DNA from: Linnemannia elongata
Lineage: Eukaryota; Mortierellomycota; Mortierellomycetes; Mortierellales; Mortierellaceae
Direction: 5' to 3'
Assembly (NCBI GenBank): GCA_036320915.1
Contig: JAXBDG010000016.1
Span: forward strand, 248,001 to 312,000
DNA: 64,000 bases
Below the pieces are notes generated by a model, which did no database searches, had not been told where the DNA came from, and saw only the letters and a list, made by a program, of their open reading frames with translations. Shown piece after piece: positions 13,171-25,858 of the stretch. Position 1 is the first letter of the stretch, and the number at the start of each line of letters is the position of its first letter. Position numbers and translations under genes: made by a program.

Positions 13171-15088
13171 TACCCCGATACATATGACAACAATGGAAGG
13201 TCATTTTTCTCGTGTCCAATATGTCTCTCCACACACTACCAGGGCGGAGGATGATAGCAATGATACTGGTTGAGCATGTCTCTAGTCCTTTTGAAAAGTA
13301 TTTCTTTGGGTCCGTGTTACATGTCTCGTCGTCCATCCACGATAGCCTTGAAAGTAGCGAACAACAATAACAAGAACAACTCTACCCTCCTCAGCGTCTT
13401 TTTTAGCCACGTCTCCTTCTTCCTCCCTCCCCCCTTTTCTTTTCTCCTTTGTTATTATCGTATTCCTCCTTACTCTCAGTCCCCTTTGTATTTCAGTCTT
13501 TGCACCCACCACCATTTACTGCATACACACACCGACTCCATTTACTCGACACAAATCTATCAGCTCACTTTACTTCACTGTCACCCCGAGTATCACTGCC
13601 GCGTATATACAATTGGCCATCTCATTAACGCTCATCTCCTCCTCCTCCCGCTCTATTCTCTATCGATTTTCAATTAGCTTCCTTCTTGCCTTCTCTTCCT
13701 CACTATCTCTCCGACCAACTGTTTTATCCTGGCCCCTGCGCTCTATTTCATCCTCTCTCTCTCTCTCACTCTTATTCTCCATCGGTCCATCCTCCCTCTT
13801 CTACCTTTGCTCTACTTTCGATACCAGGTCAGTCAACCCTCCTACACTTCCCTTCCCGTCTCATCCTCGTTTATGTGATCATGTACTTGTTGTACATGTG
13901 TGTACTGTGAGCGGTGTTTCGATATATGGGCGTCCTTTCTTGTTTAGTTCTTCTCTCGATTATCATCCCCTTTCAATCCTTCCCTCCTTCCCCAAGTTCA
14001 CCCTCTGCTCCAATTCCTCGTCATATCTCATTCCTCCCCCCCTTTCGTCCTTCTCTTTTCTCTCTTTCTCTCTCTCCCTCTCTCTCCCTCTCTCTGTCTC
14101 TTTCTTTGTCTTTCTCTTTCTGTTCCTTTCACTTCCTTTCTCCACCTTTTTGTTTTTATTTTATTTTTTATCTCGCATTCTTTCTCCTCCTTCCTCCTTC
14201 CTTCACTTCCTCCTTCCTTCACCACCTCCCATCACCTTCTACACCCAATTCCTCCTCCTCGGGTATTCTTTCTTGTTCTAATCCCTTATTCGGGTTGGAC
14301 AGATATCTATCACCGTTCATCCGACGGCGATCCATTTTATCCTCTCCTATCCACTCCCTGCCCTCCCATCTTTCTTCTCTTCATCTCATTATCGCTCTCA
14401 TCTCACTTTTCTTCTTCTTTACTTTCTTTTGTTTGCGTCTTTTGCTGAACTTGGCTATCTTCTTCAGTTGCTCGCCCAGCCTTTGCCAACGACATCTTGT
14501 TGTAGGTGGATGAGTGTGTGCGCGTGTGTTTCATTCGTGCTTTTTAGAAGTTGGTTGGCATCCTATATTCGTTGTTAACGTGAGCGGTTAAAAAAAGTGC
14601 CCAACGAGAGCCAGGACCCTTTCCTTCCCTCCCCTCCCCTTTGTCGGCAGATCCCCCCCCTCGGCTCAAAACAGTCCTCTGTCTTTCTTCCTCTCCATCT
14701 TCCCTCACTGTTGTGTCCAATCGTGCCCTTTTAGCTTCCCCCTCGGCTCTTTCTTATCCGTCCATTTGTTATTCATTTTTCATTTTGCATCCTTCTTTCT
14801 TTCCTTTCCTTTCCTTCTTTCCTTCTTTCCTTCTTTTGCAATAGCTCACACACTCACTAAACCAAAAGAACATGTCAAACTAATGCATTTACTCGACTCC
14901 TTTTGTCACCTTATCGCTTCTTTTGTCTATTGATCTTCTAGTTCCCTCAACTCCTCGTTCTGGCATCCCCTTTTCCTATAACCTGTTATACCGGATCCCT
15001 GCCTTCCTTCTTCCTTTTTACCAACCCTCCAGTCAGACTTCGTTCATCTTCCACTTCTCTCTGCGCGGTTGGTCTCACCCCAGAATAG
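1783..15088. other. 13.3-kb stretch without a convincing gene
   Basis: No conserved protein was recognised in any frame. Open frames here (for example 2705-3289 minus, 8887-9558 plus, 9826-10521 plus, 13613-14281 plus) are products of strand-biased composition: the plus strand is strongly C/T-rich from about 8200 to 15080, giving Ser/Leu/Phe/Pro strings. Contents that can be named are homopolymer runs (T at 12748-12772; T24A17 at 13130-13170), CT/GA microsatellites near 4600-4636 and 7369-7382, and an AAC run near 9308-9330. The stretch lies between the divergent starts of the BTB gene (minus) and the CSL gene (plus), so it is upstream sequence for both and may hold long leaders and regulatory DNA. 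Undetected small or multi-exon genes cannot be excluded. Confidence 0.6.
13130..13170. repeat. T24A17 homopolymer palindrome
   Basis: A run of 24 T (13130-13153) passes directly into 17 A (13154-13170). It forms a perfect A/T inverted repeat with no loop. Confidence 0.9.
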
Positions 15089-18000
15089 ATGGCCGATATC
15101 CAAGCACGGTCGATGGAAAACCAGTTGTTACCCCCAAGCCCCTCCTCTACTCAAATGCCTCACTCTCACCCATTGACACAGCTCCAGCGGTCCAGCTCAG
15201 ACGCAGGCGACCAGGACGTTCTTTTCTCTAGTGCCATGGAGGCAGGTTCAACGCTGACCCCAGACTGGATTCAATCGTCCAACGACTACAACAACCTGAC
15301 CTCGCTCGGCTTCGACAACATGTTCTCCTTCAACGGACAGGCTGACCCTTTCCCTATTGACCACACAGAGTTCGCTTCCAATGACTTTGGGTTTCCTCCA
15401 GGCATGGCAGCGCCTATTTCAACCATCTTTGATACGACTTCCTCGAGTACTGTTGTGACGGGGACCACACTCGATACCAGCTCAGCCCAAGGCATCATGG
15501 ATACGGCCTTTCATAGCGGCAACAGCAACAACGGCCAGTCCACCAGCGCCCACGGGTCTCCTGACACCAACGGTCACGGCCATATCACCAGCCTAGGTAT
15601 CAGCTCTAGCATTAACATGGAGCATGGAACCAGCAACAGCAACTCTCCTTCACTCCTCTCTTCATCGTCTACCATGGATGCGGCGGAATTGATCAACCTC
15701 AACATGGCCCTCAAGCCTCAGTATATGAACCGACTCAAGGCATCTGCCTCTGCAGCACTTTCCAACACTCTGGCTCAACCATCGCCAACGGTGCATTCTC
15801 AGAAGCAACTGCAACTGCAACAAGGACAGCAACAACAGCAACAGCAACAGCCCCAACTGCAATCACAACAGCAGCAACTCCAACAACAGCAACAGCAGCA
15901 ACAACAGCATTTGCATTTGCAACAGCAGCAACATCATCAACAGCAGATGCAGCAACAGCTGCAGCAGCAGTCGATGCCTCAACATCCGTTTCAAGATCAA
16001 GCGTTTGCTGCTCCCATGGACCTTTCTCAATCTCTCCCAGTCTCGACTTCTTCGTCACAGCAACACCCTCCAACGCTCTTCAGCAGACCCTCCGCACGAC
16101 CCGGTCAAGATCCGATCCCCACATCGCAGTCGCAGTCACAATCACAGCAGCAGACCCACCCCTTCATGTTTGCCCAAGATCAGACCTCGTCCTTTCAGCT
16201 TCCCTTCCACCCGCACCCTCCCCAACACATGGATGAAGACTCGCTACCCCAGAACCACCCTTTCGGTCACTCGCGCCCACTCTCCATGGGAGGCGCCACA
16301 CACCAGCAGCAGTTTGAGGACATGCTATTCCACCAACAACAGCAACAGCAGCATCAACAGCAGCAACCGCAACAACCACAACTGAGCTCAGACATGAAGG
16401 GTCACTTCCGACACTCCTCTTCGCCCAACCTTTCTGACATGATCAAGCAAGAGAAACCTATGCGGCAGCGCGCCCGCCTGCAGCAGCAGCAGATGCAGTT
16501 ACACCACCAGCAAGAGTCGTTACAGCTCTCTCAGCAACAACAACTCCAACAGCAACAGCAGCAGGGTATCCACGCCTCCAGTATTCACCCCTTTTCGACA
16601 CACGCTATGAATACCAAGAGCAACGCCATGCCACCAGTTCGCACCATCACTAAGCGACCAAGCGACCTCCATGTCGACATTTCAGGACGGTCAAGCTCCT
16701 TCCGTCTTAGCGGTGATGTCAGGAATGGCGACTTTCGGTTTGGAAACGAAGGGCGCGAGACAACAGATACGACCTCGGCGCCTCTTTCGCCGACGACGGC
16801 GAGTATGACTGCACCTCTGACACCCGCCTTTTTCTCCCCAGCCTTTGGAGAGGCATTGGGCAGCCCAGGCTCGGTTTTGTACCAGAACAGCCCATTCATC
16901 TTGAGTTCACACGATCGGAGCCGGGCTTCGATCCAGACGGATACCTCAATGGGCTCTTTTATGGACATGCAGGCCTCGAGCGCGTCGTCTCCGTCCTCGC
17001 TGGGTTCGCTCAGCGAGGTCGGCCACCGCATGTTCAGGAACTCGACGGACTCGATGCAGGCGCCCGTGGAAACAGTCACACCTATGGACATTGCTTGCGG
17101 CTTTGGCGATATGACCGGCAGCGAAATGACCTTCTTGGATAAGACCGACTTGTCCTCGACCATCTCCAACCCAACAGCTATTCAGCATCGTGACTCGTTC
17201 TGCCACTCCCCAGACCATATCGACCCCCATAACGTCGAAGTCAAGCCAAGCTACTTTTCAACCTATCAGGACGAGCTTAAGAACGTCAAGATGGAGATGG
17301 TTGCCACCCCAGATATCGACCACGATCATGACGGTACCCGCAACGTCTTTAGGGATGGATCCCTCGGAGACACGCCCAACACCCCTGGCAGAAGTGTTAA
17401 TGGAAGCCCTAATGGAAGCGTCCCACCTGCACCTAAGATGGCGAGGAAGCGTCGTTCGAACGAGGCTGTCTCTTGTTCCCCTGCGGCTAGTTCTCCTTCG
17501 AACGCAAGCAGTCCTCCCCGTCCTGCTCGCAGTCGTACCATTTCGACTACCTCATCTATGGTGGACGATAAGGATGAGCCTACCGAGTTCTCCAAGTCTG
17601 TTTGTTATGGACCCGCTGCTTCTCTCAAGCCCATCATGCTCACTCGTGACCTCAAGCCGCCTTCCACCAAAGCCATGAGGTACGTATTCTCTTTTCTCTA
17701 TTTCATTTTGCTTACTTGTGATATTATGATATTGTGGTAATTGGTTGTTAATATTTGTGACACCATCCGTCTATCTCTATTGATTGTAGGACAATCATCA
17801 AGCGGTTCTTGGCAGCCAAGACGCCTGGATTGGGTGGCGAAAAGTCAGTGTTGATTCTGACATCCAAGGTGGCACAAAAGTCGTATGGAACGGAGAAGCG
17901 GTTTTTATGCCCTCCCCCAACGACGATGCTTCTGGGTAGCAACTGGTGGTCTGCACCCCTGTCGGATGACACCCCTGTTCCTATCCCTCCCAAGATGGTG

Positions 18001-20478
18001 GTCTCGATCTGTGGTGAAGCTGGAAGCCAACAAGGAGTGATCGATTGGACGACTACTAAGGACGACACTGTTACGCCCATTGTTACTGGCAAGTGTGTCT
18101 CGAAGCAGCTGTATATCAACGATGCCGATGAGAAGCGCAAGAAGGTCGAGGTACTGGTGAAGTTTATGATGGCCGGTGATCTGGAGCTGGGCACGTTTGC
18201 CAGTAAGCCCATCAAGGTCATTAGCAAGCCCAGCAAGAAGCGACAAAGCATCAAGAACATGGAGCGTAAGTTGACTATGCACTGTGTTGTTTTCATTGGT
18301 TCTGCGTACATGCATACATATGTCGGAGTTGTAGTGACTAACCGTTGGCTCTATTGTTTGCAATGTATCTTTAGTTTGCATTCATCACGGCACTACGATT
18401 TCGCTGTTCAACAGAATTCGATCGCAGACAGTTTCGACAAAGTATTTGGGCGTCTCAACAACCACCCAGGCCTCCGCTCACGCACCTTGGAATTATGGAC
18501 ACAACAACCTGAAGGATTGGCCCAGCCTGGACAACATGGGCGACTCATCGCCTGTCAACACTGACGGAGGCACTTGCTTTGTCGCACGTACGGGCGGATG
18601 GGACCCATTTGTAGTTTGGATCGTCTCGCCTGGCCAAACCCGAACCGAAACCTTACAGGAGCACTCCCAGCGTCACCCAGGATTCCCTCCTCCTCCCGCG
18701 ATTGCGATCAACTCTCCGGCCGAGAATACGCCTCAGATCCCTATTCACTACAACCAGCCCATTGTCCTGCAGTGCCTCTCAACCGGTCTGGTCAGCCCTG
18801 TAATGGTCATCCGCAAGGTTGACAAAGGAAGCATGGTCCTCGGTGGTGGCTCTACTGGTCATTCCTCTGCCGAGTACGATCAGGAGGCGATTGGTGACCC
18901 CGTGTCGCAGTTGCACAAGGTAGCCTTCCAGATCACCGGACAAGCTACTCCCGCCACCACCTTCTCGCATGCCAAGCTCCAACAAGGAACTTACCTTGCA
19001 TGCTTGGGCGACGTGGTCGGTATGCAGCGGGCCAACGAGGGCAAGCGGTACTTGCCTGATCCTAAAGTGGTTCCCTCTCCTGCCAGCGAAAGTGCGAACC
19101 CGTTCTCGATGGACATTGTGCCCGAGGTCCCTGAGAGCAATGTCCCAGAAGGGCTCATGGAGGCTTGGTCGGCAGCAGATGACCGCGCTATGGAGATGGG
19201 ACCCTGCCAAGCAGAAAAATCGATGGTTACCACCGCAGATGGACACCGGATTGAGCGCAAGAGGCGCGTGTCGTCGTCGGTTGTGATCAAATCGACGGGT
19301 GCTACCACCAAGGCGGCTGTTAAGTCTCGGCGGCGTGTCAACAGTATGAGCGCTACACAGTCGGAAGCTCAACGGATCCGGGCGAGCGCATTGGCAGCCA
19401 ACCACCAGCAGCAGCAGACTGCCGTTCATACCTATGTCAACGTTCACGCTTCTTCGAGCGGCAGTTCGGATGCCAAGGAGAAGCCAGTGAAGGAGAGCAG
19501 CAAAGCTCAGGCTCTTCAGCAGCGTCGTAGCTCTTCTGTCTGGACAGAGGATGTCACTGATGCTGCTGTCTGGACTATTGTTGGAACAGGTAAGCCCTTT
19601 TGCTTATATGCTTCGTTCTTGTTCTATTTTGAGGTTATGTGCTATTCAAGATCGTGATATTAACCTTTTTTTTTTTTTTTGTAGATTGTGCACAGTACAA
19701 CTTTTGCACACCTGGAGGATCGGACGCAATGTCTTTGCCCCGTTCACCAGTGACACCGTCGCCCAAGGTGCTGGAGGTCTGTTTGAATGGCCAGAACTAT
19801 GGAAGCCGTGCAACCCCCGGTCCGATTTCGGTCAATGGTGGCTCTGGTTCTGGCTCCGGAAGCAAGTCGTCCAACAAGGGTCACGGAGGCCATGGACAAA
19901 ACAAGGCGCTCCGAGTCATGGAGCCCAACTTACATGGTCATGGACATCACGGCGGTCACCACGACCATAATGGTCAGCATCATCATCACCACAATGGCCA
20001 CGGTCATCACCAACGCAACGGCAGCAGCGCTTCTGCAGGCGGTAGCGGTGGGATGTTCAATGCGTCACTGCCAACACGGTTGATGACTTTGAAGGGTCAA
20101 GGATTCAGCCCGGATCTGTCGGTCTGGTTTGGTACGATCAAAGCGCCCGTGACGGAACTCCAGTCAGGTGAGATCCTGGTGGCCCATGTGCCTGAGGAGG
20201 TATCATTGGGATCGTCGTTCTATTTCACCAAGGACGATGATGAGGATGACATGGAGGATGATGACGACGACGAGGCTTGCTCTTCAGTGCTTGTAGGAGG
20301 AGGCAGTGATGGATCTGATAGTCCCACTGGCACAGCAGCAACAACAGGCGATCAGCAACAGGACAGGTTCCGTCGGAAGCGTGTCAAAGGCCAATTTGAA
20401 TCGGACCGTGTACCGATCCTGCTGGTTCGTAAGGATGGTGTGGTCTACCGATCAGGCCATAGTATCACTCTTGGGTGA
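15089..20478 (+). CDS. CSL-family (RBP-J/Su(H)/Lag-1) transcription factor, Cbf11/Cbf12-like
   Basis: Four exons: 15089-17679, 17790-18265, 18375-19589 and 19685-20478, all with GT-AG introns and matching phases (2, 1, 1), giving about 1691 residues. Residues 1-830 are low complexity, with poly-Gln around 245-300 and 420-490. The CSL core starts near residue 840. Exon 2 carries the Rel-homology N-domain motif VLILTSKVAQKSYGTEKRF, followed by CPPP. Exon 3 opens with the beta-trefoil start LCIHHGTTISLFNRIRSQ, then TVSTKYL. Exon 4 holds the C-terminal IPT-like domain (PKVLEVCLNGQNYG...), split by a Gly- then His-rich insert. CSL proteins bind GTGRGAA-type sites; fungi lack Notch, and the fission yeast members act in adhesion, cell cycle and lipid gene control. 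Start chosen as first ATG in frame; an AG precedes it, so a leader intron is possible. Confidence 0.92.
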
Positions 20479-21051
20479 ATGCAACTCTTTTCTTTTCTTC
20501 TTTTCTTTTGCGTTCTCATTTCTTTCCTATTTTGTACAGTTTTTTTTCTTCTTTTGCATTTTCCACATTGTATCTTTATTTCCTTTTTTTTTCTCTCTTT
20601 TTCCTTTTCTTTTTCTATACCCACAATCCAACGCAGCACATCCGTTTCATTGCCTCAGCAAAGGAGGTGATGGTAGTGGCGCACAGCAACAACACAACCA
20701 TAACAACCAAAAAAAAAAACGAACGACGATTTTTTTCAGTTTTTCTTTTCTTTTCTTTTCTTACTTTTTTTTTTTTTCTTTCTTTTAGCATCAAAGCGAG
20801 GTGGCATGTCATATGTACATACAACAGGTGGGGTGAGATAAATGCGATGAGTTATCTAGCAACAGTCAAGCAAATAATAAATAAAAAAAAAAATGCAGAA
20901 AACAAAAACGACTGTTCGTTTGTATGTCCCCCAGTTTGCAACTTTGTCAAGAAATGTATAGCTAAAAAGGGAAACAATTTTGTATTAAGAAAAACCAACG
21001 ATTCGTTATTAAGGATTGCACTTTTTTTTTTTTTTTAATTGTTGCTGGTCA
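20479..21051. other. Short convergent intergenic region (3' UTRs)
   Basis: T-rich sequence between the stop codons of the CSL gene (plus) and the bHLH gene (minus). It contains AATAAA-like sequence near 20876-20884 and long T runs, consistent with 3' UTRs. No gene seen. Confidence 0.6.
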
Positions 21052-23718
21052 CTATTGTTGTTGTTGCTGTTGTGAATGTGGATGGTATGTTTGTTGTTGA
21101 TGATGATGATGTTGTTGTGGATGCGGGTGCTGTTGTTGCTGTGGAGGATACTGAGAGGAGGAGGAGGAGGAAGAGGAGGAAGAGGGGTGTTGCTGCTTCT
21201 GATGTTGAAGCCGTTGCACTTCTTGGCGGAGGGCCTCGACCTCCTTGGCCATACTATCCTGCTCATCCTTCATGCTTCCAATATAGTCCACCGCTAGTAT
21301 TTTTATAAAGGAGGGGGGAGAAGAGGGGGAAGAGGTAAGGGAAGAAAATGTGTGGGGGTGAATGTTAGTCATTGTACATACATTTCCTTTGATACCATCA
21401 CCAACGTGTCTGTGGAGAAGAAGGAAAAGGAGAAAAGAAAAAAAAAAAGAGTTTGGGGTGATGATGGAATAACAGGAAAGGAGGCCCAAAAAAAACAAAT
21501 GGGATGAGAAAACCTTGATCTGGCCTTCAAAAATAACAACCCAAACCTTGCTCCTTCCTCCCCTCCCCCAACGGCAACATGACACTTATGACGAACAAGG
21601 GGAAGGAAATGGAGAGAGTATTAGCCCAGACCGGTCCGTCCGTCCACGCTGCTCTCACCTCTTTGGACCTCCTTTCCCTATTTTCTTTTTTGCTCCTCAC
21701 TTCATTACATAAAAAAAAACAAACACTCCGACTCCCAAAAATAAATTCAGTAGTCAAAAAGGAAAGGAATACGTTGCGAAACGTGGAGGACATGAGGACA
21801 ATGATGTATGTGTGTGTGTGTGTGATGTACCTTTGCTGAGGATCTCCCATTTACTGGTCTTGAGGGATCGGTCAACCGGCAAGGAATCCCGCAGCTCATC
21901 AAAAAGCTCCTTCATCTCCTTGCGACGTTTCCGTTCGGCCAACTTGTGTGACACCCTAAGTTCCGGAGACCGCGAGTAAGGTGTGTCGCCCTTGGGAGGG
22001 GCCAGCAACTCGCCTGGCGGTGTGGTCGTCGTATTGTTGTTGGTAGGCGAAGTTCCGTTGTATCCGGGGTACAGATGTGGTGGTGGCGGTGCTCCTGAGG
22101 AAGAAGAGCTGCCCTTCAATGGCTCCGGACCCTGACTCGACAAGTGCATCCGCTCCATATCCATGTTCATCCGGTGATCGTACTCGTGTGGCGGGTAGGC
22201 ACCTGGACCCGAGGGTGACCCTCCGTTAGCATTGTTGTAAGGATGATGAAGGTCTGCGACCGATGACCGACGAGATCCAGATTCGGACAGGAGGGAGGGG
22301 CGACGGGGTTGGTGGAGAGGGTAATGGGGGCGGCCGTATTCCATCATCGACGACGATGCAGGCGAGGATTTGATCTCGGCGGGCGGTTGCAAGTTCAATG
22401 CCGGGACTGCGTTTGCTGGAGATGATGAGGGCCCTGCTGCGATGGAGCCTCGACGGGGTGGACTTGAAGGAGCTGAGAAGGAGCTCCTAGGAGGGTAAGG
22501 TCCATGTCCATGTCCATGATGAATATGATGGTGATGTCCAGGCGTCTGGTGATGCCCATGGTTCGGGTAGGAATAACCTCCTTGACTATGACTGGCAGCA
22601 GCGAGGGCAGCGGCAGCCGAGGAGGTGGGAGCGTCCGGGATAGAATCTCGTCGTTTAGCTGGATGTTCCAGAAGAGCGTCTGATAACAAATGGACCTGTG
22701 AGAGCCGAGTTCCTGATGATTTCCGTTTCAGAGGTCCCACTCCACCACTCACAAGCGGATCATTGCTCGAGTTGGTGCCGTTGTTGCCGTTGTTAGGATG
22801 GTGGAGGTGGTGAGCGATCGAATGTCTCCGCGGAGGTTCCTGTGCATATAGCTGGCCCAGGGGTCCGGCAGTGCTGTGGATAGAGGGGAGGGATTCTCGG
22901 CGCCCTCCTGCTGCTGCCGCTGCTGCCGAGATCTCGGCATGACGGAGCTGTGTCGGTGATACTCCTCCTGCTGCCTGGGGTGGTACTACAGATCCCGAAG
23001 ATCCTGGCGAAGCACCTCCATTGACTCCATGGTTGCTGTTATAATAGTGTCCACCTGCATTGTTATGAGATGCTGGTGGTGGTAATGGCGAAGTATTAGA
23101 GGTAGTAGTCGAAGGCGAAGAGGTATCATGGACAGCGATAGAAGGTCTACGATAGATCATATCCCTGTCAGTATAAGGCTGCTGCTGTTGATGATACTCA
23201 GGGTCAGCACTGGAAGCACCAACGGCGAGGGAACCCCTTCGGGAGTTGGACATATAGCTGTGGAGCGGGTGCGAGGGCTCAATGGGCGGGAGGGTGCGGC
23301 CATGGAAGACATCTGTGGCCGAAGATGCTAATACGGACAAGGACGAAGGAGCAGGTGGCGGAGAGGGGGTATGTTGTTGTCTGTTGCTGTTGTAGTGGTC
23401 GTATGGGGGGCTGTGACCATTGGCACTGTTGTTATTGCTATTGCTTTTGTTGTTGTGATGAGAAGGAGGGGTGCGATCATAATACCCTTGCTGCTGTTGC
23501 TGTTGCTGGTAGTGGTGATGGCCAGTGTTGGAGTCGGATGAATAGGTTGGTTCTCCTGGTCCTTGTTGGTGGTGATGGTGTGAAGAGGGAGGAGCAGGAC
23601 TGGTGTTGTCGATTGACATTGATCTCCTGCGGGAGTCGATGTCACCATTGTTGGATGAGGACGAGTCGTGATTCTCGTTGTCGGAGAGGGAGTGAGAATG
23701 GTCTGTTGTTGTCCTCAT
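21052..23718 (-). CDS. bHLH-leucine zipper transcription factor
   Basis: Two exons on the minus strand, 23718-21831 and 21293-21052, joined in phase 1 across a 537-bp GT-AG intron; about 709 residues. Residues 1-585 are low complexity (Ser, His, Gln, Pro, Gly). The DNA-binding domain is split by the intron: exon 1 ends with the basic region and helix 1 ([20 protein letters not shown]) plus the start of helix 2 ([10 protein letters not shown]), and exon 2 resumes with AVDYIGSM and a short heptad stretch before a Ser/Gln/His tail. H-x-x-x-E-R-x-R-R in the basic region is the E-box (CACGTG-type) reading pattern. The start at 23718 is the first ATG with plausible downstream protein; the frame stays open upstream to 24114, and an AG at about 23802 could be the acceptor of a further 5' exon. 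Target genes unknown. Confidence 0.85.
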
Positions 23719-24388
23719 TGTTGTTTGGTTTTGGTTAAACTTGAGGTAGGGAGGATGATCTTGAGACGGCGGAAGGTAGGGGGGTTGGGGGTCTTGACTT
23801 GATTCCTGAAGACGGGCAGACAGAGAGGAGGGAGAAAGGTAGGCGTGAGGGACGATGAGATTAACTAAGAAGAAGAAAAAAGAAGGAAGGAGGAAATAGG
23901 AGATGAGCAGAAAAAAAAAAGAAAAAAAAAAAGAAGGAACAAAAAAAACGTGGGTGTTCGTTGGAGATGGATCAAGAAAAAAAAAAAAAAAAAAAAAAAA
24001 AGGTGTGCAAGCAGGGGTTTGGATGGACAAGGGAAACGGAAAACGGAAAAGGGAAACGGAAAAAAAAAATAAAGCGTCCATAACCCAACAAACAATAGGA
24101 ACATGTAATTGCACATGTGCACAGCACAGATATTTTCACATCCCTCTCTTCCTGCACATCCTTGCCTTTTGTTCTATTGTTACACACAACCCCCCAACTC
24201 ATGGTCCATGGCTCATGCTCACATGGGCACCCCTCACTGACTCTTACTCACACTCTCGGGACTAATAAACTCTTTTTTTTTTATTCCTCTCTACTGGTCA
24301 CTTTCATGGACATTTGTGTCTTTCAGTGAACAGTATTCTTTGACCATGGCCATCATCATGTCTAACGGTCCAGACCCCCTTTCCTCCT

Positions 24389-24419
<31 letters not shown>

Positions 24420-25778
24420 CTTTTCGTATTGAAACAAAGCGTACAACACGGCTGGACACGCTGACACACGCCCAAACACATCCATTTATATATCTCATAC
24501 GCATTACCATGTCGTTGATTTTCTATGTCACTTCATATCAGATTCTTCCCTCCGGACTTTTAAAGAGAACCTTGTTTCCTTCTCTCTAGTCTACTTCTCT
24601 CTTCCCTTCAAGGGAAAAGGTAGAAGTGACGACAGGAGTGAGGAAAGTGAGGTCTCGACCTTTTTCTTCGATCAAAGACAACACTAACCCGAACGACAGC
24701 AATTAATCCGTCCCCCCCTGCTCTTCCTATTGGACTGAGAGGATTGATGAAGGCTGAGTTGGGATCTGCTAATTGCACCTGGCCCCATATGACCCCAGTG
24801 ACCATATTCTCCTTCATTTTTTTCTCATTCCGCTCCTAGGTCATGCAAAACATGTGGGTCCTTTGTCAAAATCTTCGTTAGCAACTCTTATAACAATTGA
24901 CGAATGAAACAAGAGGGGAAGGAGAAAAAAAAAATAGCATAACGACAACAACAACAACGTGCTCAATCAAGGAACATAAAGGACGTTGAGTTGTGGGTTG
25001 ATGTGTGGTGAATCATTTCTTCTTTCCTTTAAAACAAACCAACCTTTGACAGATGTGGTTTTCGTTCGTTCAACTTCAATGCAGCAGCGGCAGTAGAGGA
25101 TGATTGAGCAGCATGCATTACATCTTGGGAGTGATGGGACAGACAGGAAAAACTGCTGAAGGGAACGGGACAGGCATAGGTGGTCAGGGTTCTGGGAGAG
25201 GAAGGGAAAAAGAAAGATGCTGCATCAAGCATCGTGCATCTGTTTTGTTTGCCTTTGTCGAACAGGTCAGAAGTGTTACAGATGATGCATGGGCCAGTCT
25301 CCCAGGTGGGACGAAAGAAAGTACGAAGGGAAGAGAAAGACAGAGGAGGATAGGGGCATTATCAGACCAATTGGCATTCTCCAACTCCTTTTCCCAAAAA
25401 AAAAATGGCCAATGGTGGCCCTCCCAAGTTAATGAAGCTACAGAAAAGTCATGTTTTCCATTCTTGGCTGTGTTCGTCCACTTCGCATCCAACATGGATC
25501 CCATTAATGGCCACCATTCAACTTCAGACCCGCTTTCAACGAGGACTTGGATACTGAGAGAAGGAGAAACAAAGAAAGAGGTCGCCGTGAATTCCAGGAG
25601 TTCTACCTCCACCGCAATTGACCCACATTTTCTCTTGTAACTTCTCTTCTTTTTCCAGCGAAATACCGTAAGCAAGAAAAAAATTAGACCCTCTTCGCCT
25701 CCCTCACTTCTATATAGCTTTTGTTTATTCCATCTACCCATCGTGTCGAATAAACACACGCAAACGTACTCTTTATTT

Positions 25779-25858
<80 letters not shown>

